Below are positions 1 to 5,970 of a DNA stretch of 5,970 nt, piece by piece; the stretch's first letter is position 1, and each line of letters opens with the position of its first letter. Under the pieces are notes generated by a model, which worked only from the letters and a program-made list of their open reading frames with translations, made no database searches and was not told where the DNA came from. Position numbers and translations under genes: made by a program. Source of the DNA: Bryobacterales bacterium (GTDB lineage: Bacteria; Acidobacteriota; Terriglobia; Bryobacterales; Bryobacteraceae); NCBI GenBank assembly GCA_003164075.1, contig PLRZ01000315.1:14448-20417 (forward strand), written 5' to 3'.

Positions 1-207
1 CGCCTGCCCCACCTTCGGGCTCACTGCAAATTCCACGACATCAGGAGTTCTGAGTGTCCGCGCCACGTCATGGCTGAGGTCAATTTCCCCAACTATCCGA
101 AATCCCCGGCCGGCATCAGGAGTTCTGAAGATGGCGCGTCGCCGTCCTCGTGATTTTGAAGCCACAGAGGGGACAGAGAGCACTTGGCGAAGCGGTTGCG
201 CGCCTCC
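1..207. other. Spacer downstream of mreD, no supported gene
   Basis: This stretch follows the mreD stop codon and runs to the window edge. The genes that usually follow mreD (mrdA encoding PBP2, then rodA) are not recognisable here. On the minus strand the frame continuing past the mreD stop stays open for all 69 codons to the edge, but it has no start codon with a well-placed ribosome binding site, and its translation resembles nothing I know. Openness of that length is not surprising in GC-rich DNA. The stretch holds a duplicated 15-mer and, around 150-182, a phrase (CTCTGTCCCCTCTGTGGC on the minus strand) of the kind I associate with interspersed intergenic repeats. I read it as intergenic repeat-bearing DNA. 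Confidence 0.5.
39..128. repeat. Two direct copies of a 15-nt repeat 75 nt apart
   Basis: CATCAGGAGTTCTGA occurs exactly at 39-53 and again at 114-128. The two copies are 75 nt apart start to start, a multiple of three, and the sequence between them is unique. Both lie in the spacer after mreD. They could be part of a dispersed repeat family, a small duplication, or binding sites. Only the exact repetition is certain. Confidence 0.7.
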
Positions 208-210
208 TTA
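203..210 (-). promoter_or_regulatory. Shine-Dalgarno-like TAAGGAGG overlapping the mreD stop, without a start codon
   Basis: The mreD stop codon TAA is part of TAAGGAGG on the minus strand, a near-perfect match to the anti-Shine-Dalgarno complement. In tightly packed mre operons such a site would serve the next gene. The first possible start after it is a GTG about 19 nt beyond the GGAGG, which is too far for normal use. It may be chance, or a remnant of a lost junction with the next operon gene. Confidence 0.3.
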
Positions 211-741
211 CGCCGTCACTCTCAGCTTGTCCAAAAAGTGGAATAGCGCCGCTCCTACCAGGGCATTTAAAACGCCCAGGCCGAGCCAACCCGTCAGGTC
301 GAAGGGCGATTGCTGGCTCAGCAGGGCGCGCTCCATCACCCAGTAGAATGCCTGGTGAAAGACGTAGAAGAAGAACGCCAGAATAAAACGCATCAGCACA
401 TTGTCGACGTCCAACTTCATGCCGATGGACGCCGCGAAATAGCCTACCAACGTTTTCGTGATGCCGAACATTCCCAATGGATTCTTGGACCACGAATCCT
501 GCGCCAGCCCCACCGCCGCTCCCACCAGCAGTCCGCTCACCGGATTGCGGCGCATCAGTCCGAGGTACACCACCACCAGCAGCGGCATTTCCAGGAAATT
601 CAGAAAGCGGAAAAACAAGGGCACGTAAATCTGGAACAAAAGCGCCAGCAACGGCACCAGAATAGTGACCCAGACATTGAATCGGGAAACCTGGCCCTCA
701 CGCTGGCTGCTCAGCAGCATGCGGCCGCCGGAGTAGCTCAT
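208..741 (-). CDS. mreD: Rod shape-determining membrane protein MreD
   Basis: MreD is the small integral membrane subunit of the elongasome. It links MreC and the cytoplasmic MreB filament to the lateral peptidoglycan synthesis machinery (RodA/PBP2). The 177-residue product is of normal family length and is almost entirely hydrophobic, with likely membrane segments near residues 22-46, 48-63, 67-81, 90-108, 115-137 and 150-171. The segment GLAQDSWSKNPLGMFGI (78-94) matches the conserved MreD motif in which an acidic residue is followed by a PLG turn and then a helix ending LVGY. The ATG overlaps the mreC stop (ATGA, 4 nt), so translation is probably coupled to mreC; a weak AGGCGGA lies about 12 nt upstream. 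Met-8 is an alternative start with no better site. Identification rests on topology, the motif and the position third in an mreBCD operon. The roughly 20 hydrophilic residues before the first helix are slightly long but not abnormal. Confidence 0.93.
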   Translation of the reverse strand: MSYSGGRMLLSSQREGQVSRFNVWVTILVPLLALLFQIYVPLFFRFLNFLEMPLLVVVYLGLMRRNPVSGLLVGAAVGLAQDSWSKNPLGMFGITKTLVGYFAASIGMKLDVDNVLMRFILAFFFYVFHQAFYWVMERALLSQQSPFDLTGWLGLGVLNALVGAALFHFLDKLRVTA

Positions 742-2051
742 GGCTGGGGCAATCCGCCTGGCCCGCCAGCCGCCTGGTTGGCGCGCCGCACCGCGTCCGG
801 GGTGGTTTTCAAATCCGCGGGCCCGGTTCCTTTGGCCGGCACGGGTGGGGCGGTACTCTTCTTTGGCGCCGGAACCGGCTGCACTGCCGCCGGCTGCACC
901 GGAACCGGCGCTACCGGCGCCGCCGCTGTTCCGCGCCCCGGCATCGCCGTTCTGGGATCCACCGGAAGCTTGGTGAAATCGGGCGGCCGGGTGGGCGTAG
1001 TTCCAGTCGGCCCTCCACCCAGCAGCATCCCCGCCCCTTCGGCGGCTTTCTGATACTGCGCATGCATCTTGTCCGCTTCCGTCCCGGGAGTTGTGTGCGC
1101 AGCGGGCGCCCCCGCCGATCCGTCGGCAGCCGTGGCCGCGGCATCGTTGGTGGTCCCTGCCGGAGGCGCCAGAGGCGGCGGCGGAGGCGCCAGATACACC
1201 TGCTGGTTGGCCGGCGGCGTGTCGGGAATTTCCTGGTGGACGCTATCCACCACGATCAGCACATCCTCGGGGCTCCCGCGCGACATGCCGCTCGGATCGA
1301 GCGTGATCTCCCGATAGGGCTGTCCCGGGCGCACGGACTTCACCACGCCTACCGGCATGCCGCGCGGAAAAATGCGATCGTCGCCCGAGGTATAGAACCA
1401 GTCGCCGGGCTCGACCTTGTCCTCGAAGGCGACGAAATCCACTCTGCACAACGGCGTGCCCGTCCCCTTGAGCGTGCCGTGCGCGTGGGTCTTTCCGGAA
1501 ACCACCCCGGCGGCGAACATGGGGTCGGTAATCAGCAGCACTTCCGACTGCGTGGGATAGACCGCCGTCACTTTGCCGATAATACCGTCCGGTATCACCA
1601 CCGCCATTTCGCGCATCACGCCCGACGTCGAGCCGCGGTCCACGTACACCACTTTGCGGCTGGAGCCGATTCCCATGGAAAAGACGCTGGCGGCCAGGGT
1701 CTTGGAAGGAGTGCGCTGTTGGAAGAGTTGCAGCGCCTTGGCGCGGTCGGCGGTATTCAACTCGTTGGTAAGGAAAATGTTCTCCAGCTTGAGGCGGTCC
1801 ACTTCGGCCTGCAGGCGGCGATTCTGGGCATCGGCATCGTGCAGGGTGATGTAGTTGTGGACGAATGAAATGCCGCTGCCGCGCATGCCTTCCACCAGCC
1901 TCGCCATGGGCGAGACCGCAGTCACCGTCCAGACGCGGATAAACCGCACATTCTGGTCATTCTTCACCTGCACGGCCAGCAGGACCAGTTGCGCGAAGAT
2001 CACCAGCAGCAGAACTGTGATGTTCCGGTAGCGGTTGAGAAAAGACTCCAT
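738..2051 (-). CDS. mreC: Rod shape-determining protein MreC with long Pro/Ala-rich tail
   Basis: MreC is the bitopic periplasmic scaffold of the elongasome; it contacts PBP2 and MreD and helps activate RodA/PBP2. In the 437-residue product, a membrane helix spans about residues 11-29, preceded by a short basic N-terminus. A coiled coil follows at about 70-113 (heptad-like LQAEVDRLKLENIFLTNEL), then the beta-rich core at about 115-272, including VVYVDRGSTSGV and VVIPDGIIGKV, which are typical of the MreC family. The core ends at VLIVVDS (264-270). Residues 276-437 are an extension rich in Pro, Ala, Gly and Thr, including a run of six prolines within 289-297; MreC proteins are usually 270-370 residues long. 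This tail should lie in the periplasm and looks disordered. Only 22 nt separate the gene from mreB, indicating one operon. A GGAG sits just 3 nt before the ATG and an AGAGG about 13 nt before it. The core call is secure; the role of the tail is unknown. Confidence 0.95.
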   Translation of the reverse strand: MESFLNRYRNITVLLLVIFAQLVLLAVQVKNDQNVRFIRVWTVTAVSPMARLVEGMRGSGISFVHNYITLHDADAQNRRLQAEVDRLKLENIFLTNELNTADRAKALQLFQQRTPSKTLAASVFSMGIGSSRKVVYVDRGSTSGVMREMAVVIPDGIIGKVTAVYPTQSEVLLITDPMFAAGVVSGKTHAHGTLKGTGTPLCRVDFVAFEDKVEPGDWFYTSGDDRIFPRGMPVGVVKSVRPGQPYREITLDPSGMSRGSPEDVLIVVDSVHQEIPDTPPANQQVYLAPPPPPLAPPAGTTNDAAATAADGSAGAPAAHTTPGTEADKMHAQYQKAAEGAGMLLGGGPTGTTPTRPPDFTKLPVDPRTAMPGRGTAAAPVAPVPVQPAAVQPVPAPKKSTAPPVPAKGTGPADLKTTPDAVRRANQAAGGPGGLPQP

Positions 2052-2073
2052 GACTCCGGGCCAGCCTCTGCCC

Positions 2074-4161
<2,088 letters not shown>

Positions 4162-4365
4162 ATGGAACCCATCCTGTTCCTTCGTGCACTGCAGACCGTC
4201 ATCACTCGTCGGCTAAGGAAGGTTACCTCATCAGTGCGCTTTATTGAAGTACAGCCGCAGATCGCGGCTTACGGATCACAAAGGGTGTGCCGATCGTGCG
4301 GGGGGATCACGGCGCGCTCCAAACCATTTTGCTTGGAGTGTGGCAAGTTGCTGCCAGCAGTCTAA
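4162..4365 (+). CDS. Small zinc-ribbon protein of unknown function
   Basis: This 67-residue protein has a helical, basic N-terminal half (about residues 4-36, ILFLRALQTVITRRLRKV) and a C-terminal zinc ribbon with two CxxC knuckles: CRSC at 43-46 and CLEC at 57-60. The 10-residue spacing between knuckles, followed by GKLL, is typical of short rubredoxin-like or zinc-ribbon domains, so one bound zinc is expected. Codon choice is less GC-biased at third positions than in the mre genes. The only ribosome-binding element is a weak GCGAGAA about 7-13 nt before the ATG. It stands alone on the plus strand: no gene upstream for a kilobase, and downstream a regulator fragment and a PilZ gene. I do not recognise a specific family. 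A role in nucleic-acid or protein binding would be a guess. The regular cysteine pattern is the main reason to believe it is coding. Confidence 0.65.
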   Translation: MEPILFLRALQTVITRRLRKVTSSVRFIEVQPQIAAYGSQRVCRSCGGITARSKPFCLECGKLLPAV

Positions 4366-4373
4366 CCACCGGA

Positions 4374-4495
4374 AGCGCGTGCCTCAGGTCCGGCGGAAGC
4401 TCAACGATCTTCACAAGTTAGAACACGAGCTTCGGACGGCGCTTTGCAGTTGCAAGAAAGAACTGCACAAACGATCTGCTCGCTGCCCACTATAG
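4374..4495 (+). pseudogene. Fragment resembling the C-terminal end of a MerR-family metal regulator
   Basis: In one plus-strand frame the DNA encodes RKRVPQVRRKLNDLHKLEHE followed by LRTALCSCKKELHKRSARCP and a final L before TAG. This looks like the end of a metal-sensing MerR protein. The VRRKLNDLHKLEHELRTAL part fits the long antiparallel dimerisation helix, and the CxC followed ten residues later by CPL fits the metal-binding loop of MerR/ZntR-type regulators. The winged-helix DNA-binding domain (about the first 70-80 residues) is absent: upstream, the same frame runs through the zinc-ribbon gene and reads as a shadow. A GTG at 4379 with GGAAG three bases before it could give a 38-residue peptide, but a free dimerisation tail seems less likely than a decayed gene. 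The family call is from pattern recognition only. Confidence 0.45.
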
Positions 4496-4527
4496 ACTGA
4501 TCTGGTGTTCAACTATAGCCAGAGACG

Positions 4528-4881
4528 ATGAGTGATGCTAAAGCATTTGGTCAAGGCAGAGGGTCTGGTGAATCCAGAAGAAGCACCCGCGTTTCTCTAA
4601 GAGTCTCGATCAAGGCTCAGGGCATTACGGAGCCTCTGGTTTGCGAAGGCGAGACAATCATCGTCAACCTTCCTGGAGCGTTGATCTCAACGTCGGTCGC
4701 ACTGAGCCTGGGGATGAAGATCGAGATTGATGTCTACTTGACGAGCAAACATGCTAATGCCGAGGTCGTTTACGTCGATCCCGAGAGGCCCCTACGCTAC
4801 GGAATCACGTTAGCGACACCACGGAACATTTGGGGAATATCTTTGCCTCCAGAAGACTGGCACGAAGACGATCTCGAATGA
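4528..4881 (+). CDS. PilZ-like domain protein
   Basis: This 117-residue single-domain protein resembles the PilZ-type proteins abundant in Acidobacteriota. After a short polar N-terminus it has RRSTR (17-21), which fits the RxxxR motif that in PilZ domains clamps cyclic di-GMP, then beta strands VSLRVSIKAQG (22-32). The second motif, normally D/NxSxxG, is here shortened to NLPGALI (47-53), keeping Asn and Gly but lacking the Ser and the usual spacing. The barrel continues through the hydrophobic strands to YGITLATPRNIWGISLPPEDW. The altered second motif leaves cyclic di-GMP binding doubtful. It may act as a degenerate PilZ scaffold. The start ATG has only a weak AGAGACG before it. The gene stops 2 nt before the stop of the convergent minus-strand gene. 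Its neighbours include a pilin remnant, but no direct link is shown. Confidence 0.75.
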   Translation: MSDAKAFGQGRGSGESRRSTRVSLRVSIKAQGITEPLVCEGETIIVNLPGALISTSVALSLGMKIEIDVYLTSKHANAEVVYVDPERPLRYGITLATPRNIWGISLPPEDWHEDDLE

Positions 4882-4883
4882 AG

Positions 4884-5102
4884 TCACTCGCCTTGCTGTC
4901 GCGCCTTGTCGAAGGCTGCGTCAATGGCGGGCTTGGAAATGTGCCATTTTCCTAATTGGTCCCGAAGCTCCTGTTCCGACATCCGGCCAGTTGTTCTCAT
5001 GAACGGCTTGCCTTGCGTGGCATTATCGTCCTGAAATGCGACTTCAAATTCCTCTGGCTCTGAGTCCGGTACTTTCCAAACCGCCCATCTCGTCCAGTCC
5101 AT
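4884..5102 (-). CDS. Hypothetical 72-residue acidic protein
   Basis: The product is a small soluble protein without signal peptide, membrane segment or cysteine motif. It has an aromatic, Trp-rich start (MDWTRWAVWKV), an acidic stretch (DSEPEEFEVAFQDD, 13-26) and a C-terminal part that looks helical (MSEQELRDQLGKWHISKPAIDAAFDKARQQ). Initiation is well supported: AGAGG at 5109-5113 lies 6 nt before the ATG on the minus strand. It follows the broken Flp-type pilin gene by about 50 nt on the same strand, so the two may once have been co-transcribed, and it converges with the PilZ gene. I do not recognise a family, and no function should be assigned from its position alone. Confidence 0.65.
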   Translation of the reverse strand: MDWTRWAVWKVPDSEPEEFEVAFQDDNATQGKPFMRTTGRMSEQELRDQLGKWHISKPAIDAAFDKARQQGE

Positions 5103-5108
5103 ACACCA

Positions 5109-5113
5109 CCTCT
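5109..5113 (-). promoter_or_regulatory. Ribosome binding site of the 72-residue protein
   Basis: AGAGG on the minus strand, 6 nt before the ATG at 5102, is one of the clearest Shine-Dalgarno sequences in the accessory half and is the main argument for the start chosen. Confidence 0.6.
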
Positions 5114-5153
5114 GCTGAGGCTGCGTCGCCAGCGGTCTTTCAGAACGGTCTTC

Positions 5154-5331
5154 CTATTGCAGGCTACTGGCAACGCTGGAAAACACATTGTTCGAGTTTC
5201 CGCCGATCAAACGAATCGCGCCGATGATTATGATGAGAATTACGGCAAGCATGACCGCATATTCCGCAATGTCTTGACCTTCCTCGCTAGACCAGAAGGT
5301 ACGTGGGTTTCACAGCATAGAACAGTTGCAC
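5154..5331 (-). pseudogene. Frameshifted Flp/Fap-type pilin gene
   Basis: The minus strand encodes EEGQDIAEYAVMLAVILIII followed by GAIRLIGGNSNNVFSSVASS and LQ-stop. This is the hallmark of Flp-type IVb pilins: a Gly before the prepilin-peptidase cleavage point, Glu at +5 and Tyr at +6, then a hydrophobic helix, giving a 40-residue mature pilin. Flp pilins polymerise into thin Tad pili used for adhesion. No ATG, GTG or TTG precedes EEGQD in its own frame after a TGA at 5310-5312. The leader instead continues in a neighbouring frame (VQLFYAVKP, GTG at 5331) that ends in TAG at 5287. One base too many between 5287 and 5312, for example in the CCC near 5305-5307, would join them as VQLFYAVKPRTFWSSEEG. 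The original start may also be lost, since repeat-rich DNA begins just upstream. A sequencing error is the alternative to real decay. No other tad genes are visible. Confidence 0.65.
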
Positions 5332-5339
5332 CAGTTTCG

Positions 5340-5460
5340 TATTGACCGCACAATGACCCGGTCGTGCTACTGACAGCGGCTCCAGTTGACCGGGTTCTGA
5401 GTGTAATCGCGGCGATTTCACCACCAAAAAGCCGCCGAGATCGGGGAAGGAACAAGGCCC
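5340..5460. other. Possible remnant of an insertion-sequence end
   Basis: This stretch contains GGCTCCAGTTGACCGG (5378-5393), which resembles the short GGTCAACTGGAGC-type repeats that I associate with ends of IS21-like elements. It also has related fragments TTGACC at 5342-5347 and TGACCCGGTCG at 5354-5364, the latter echoed by GACCCCGGTCG at 5500-5510. An odd palindrome AATCGC-G-GCGATT lies at 5405-5417. No transposase is encoded. The IS21 suggestion is from memory of such ends and is weak; the local repetition is directly visible. Confidence 0.25.
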
Positions 5461-5484
5461 CGAATCGATTATTGGCGAAATATC

Positions 5485-5532
5485 GCGATATCGCTCATTG
5501 ACCCCGGTCGCCCTGTCAATGAGCGTTATCGC
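5485..5532. repeat. Long inverted repeat (hairpin), 17 of 18 pairs
   Basis: GCGATATCGCTCATTGAC (5485-5502) pairs with GTCAATGAGCGTTATCGC (5515-5532), with a single T-T mismatch and a 12-nt loop. The outer left part overlaps a perfect palindrome ATATCGCGATAT (5480-5491). There is no T-run after either arm, so it is not a standard intrinsic terminator. Its right foot touches the GCCT target duplication of the adjacent MITE-like element, so that element may have inserted at the base of a pre-existing cruciform. It could alternatively be a protein-binding operator or part of an insertion-sequence end. Confidence 0.8.
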
Positions 5533-5534
5533 CT

Positions 5535-5552
5535 GTGGCTGTTGAAAAACTC
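5535..5552 (+). repeat. Left terminal inverted repeat of the MITE-like element
   Basis: GTGGCTGTTGAAAAACTC, an exact reverse complement of 5666-5683, is preceded by GCCT at 5531-5534. Complementarity stops abruptly inside the element after CTC. Confidence 0.85.
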
Positions 5553-5665
5553 CTTCTCTCAAAATCGACAAAAATAAAATCGCGTCAGGAAGCCCTACAA
5601 TCGATTTTCTCGGGTCGCCTAGACATTTTCTATCCCCCAAATTTTGGCTAATTGGGACGAAAAGT

Positions 5666-5683
5666 GAGTTTTTCAACAGCCAC
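5666..5683 (-). repeat. Right terminal inverted repeat of the MITE-like element
   Basis: GAGTTTTTCAACAGCCAC is the exact inverted partner of 5535-5552 and is followed by the second GCCT copy at 5684-5687. Confidence 0.85.
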
Positions 5684-5867
5684 GCCTGTTCGCGCCAGTT
5701 AACCTTCCGCCTTCGGGTCGCTCAGTCGGCAAGTTCAAAGCGATAGGGAAATTGCGCTGGTCTATGAAGAACGAGGTTTGCCGCGCTTAAGTGCCTCCAA
5801 CATGGCGGAATTATAGCGAACGTCGGTTTGGTTTGCAGCATACAATCAAATCTCCCGTTGAAAATCC

Positions 5868-5873
5868 GGAGGG
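5868..5873 (+). promoter_or_regulatory. Strong ribosome binding site of the final gene
   Basis: GGAGGG sits 7 nt before the ATG at 5881 (GGAGG with 8 nt), the best Shine-Dalgarno in the window. A TACAAT at 5841-5846 could be a -10 element, but no convincing -35 lies 16-18 nt before it. Confidence 0.65.
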
Positions 5874-5880
5874 AATCAAA

Positions 5881-5970
5881 ATGGAAAATCAACCGAAGAG
5901 TTTCCCTGTTGGCTCGGCACAATTATGCATTAGCGGTTTGCAGTTCAAATGCAGATTGTGCGATAAGAAG
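5881..5970 (+). CDS. Start of a Cys-containing protein, cut by the window edge
   Basis: Thirty codons are visible: MENQPKSFPVGSAQLCISGL, then QFKCRLCDKK, with no stop. Cysteines at residues 16, 24 and 27 include a CxxC (CRLC), suggesting a metal-binding knuckle whose partner cysteines would lie beyond the edge. The start is well supported by GGAGGG 7 nt upstream. Codon use is AT-richer than in the mre genes, like the rest of this accessory half. No family is recognisable from so short a piece. It is the second small CxxC protein in the window, but similarity to the 67-residue zinc-ribbon protein does not extend beyond the cysteines. Confidence 0.65.
   Translation, partial: MENQPKSFPVGSAQLCISGLQFKCRLCDKK

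Larger units (their letters stand above)
5535..5683. mobile_element. 149-bp MITE-like element with perfect 18-bp terminal inverted repeats
   Basis: The element begins GTGGCTGTTGAAAAACTC (5535-5552) and ends with its exact reverse complement GAGTTTTTCAACAGCCAC (5666-5683). Directly outside both ends is GCCT (5531-5534 and 5684-5687), a 4-bp target duplication. The interior is AT-rich compared with its surroundings, encodes no protein, and contains an AAAATCGA/TCGATTTT inverted pair (5561-5568, 5601-5608). These are the properties of a non-autonomous miniature inverted-repeat element moved by a transposase encoded elsewhere. Ends with GGCTGTTGAAAAA are common in IS1182-like and IS5-like insertion sequences, and a 4-bp duplication would suit the IS1182 type, but that assignment is from memory. 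The perfect arms argue for a fairly recent insertion. Confidence 0.8.

Noticed and set aside
1062..1868. A 268-codon open frame on the plus strand, His- and Arg-rich.
   Set aside because: It is antisense to mreC and is explained by high GC at codon positions. mreC is strongly supported.
5287..5300. Programmed +1 frameshifting to join the two parts of the pilin.
   Set aside because: The GTC TAG C context is not a known slippery site (unlike CTT TGA C in prfB) and re-pairing after the shift would be poor. A simple indel is more likely.
5287..5676. A 129-codon minus-strand open frame starting MKNSLFVPIS.
   Set aside because: It starts inside the MITE-like element, crosses the hairpin and ends in the pilin leader. 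It is a chance join of repeats, and only its last 15 or so codons matter as the shifted pilin leader.
5722..5922. A 66-codon minus-strand open frame near the right edge.
   Set aside because: It overlaps the well-initiated plus-strand gene at 5881 and its ribosome binding site, and has no ribosome binding site of its own or recognisable motif.

Overview
The window suggests an Acidobacteriota-like chromosome. This rests on recognising the style of the proteins (MreB sequence, a PilZ protein beginning RRSTRVSLRV with a short NLPGALI turn, and an Flp-type pilin), not on any search. It has two very different halves. Positions 208-3138 carry a compact, GC-rich, minus-strand cell-shape operon, mreB-mreC-mreD. 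Positions 3139-5970 are visibly less GC-rich and look like an accessory region of small genes, gene fragments and mobile-element debris.

Cell-shape operon (minus strand, read from high to low coordinates). mreB (2074-3138) is followed after 22 nt by mreC (738-2051), whose stop overlaps the mreD start by 4 nt (mreD 208-741). Together these encode the actin-like filament, the periplasmic scaffold and the membrane partner that place lateral-wall synthesis in the elongasome. MreC has an unusually long Pro/Ala-rich tail of about 160 residues. The usual next genes (mrdA/PBP2, rodA) are not visible in the last 207 bases. Instead there is a GGAGG without a start codon near it and two copies of a 15-nt direct repeat.

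Accessory half. Positions 3139-4161 hold no gene I can support. Then come, on the plus strand, a 67-residue zinc-ribbon protein (4162-4365), a fragment resembling the C-terminal end of a MerR-family metal regulator (about 4374-4495) and a PilZ-domain protein (4528-4881). Converging on the PilZ gene, on the minus strand, are a frameshifted Flp/Fap-type pilin gene (5154-5331) followed by a 72-residue protein of unknown function (4884-5102).

From about 5340 to 5705 the DNA is rich in repeats: a 17/18-bp inverted repeat (5485-5532) lies directly against a 149-bp MITE-like element (5535-5683) with perfect 18-bp terminal inverted repeats and a 4-bp GCCT target duplication. Degenerate CCAGTTRACC repeats, possibly the ends of an old insertion sequence, lie on either side. 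The window closes with the first 30 codons of a Cys-containing protein (from 5881, plus strand) behind a strong ribosome binding site.

The best candidates for something unusual are the MITE/hairpin cluster, the broken pilin gene and the MreC tail. I see no CRISPR array, complete RNA gene, complete transposase or defence system.
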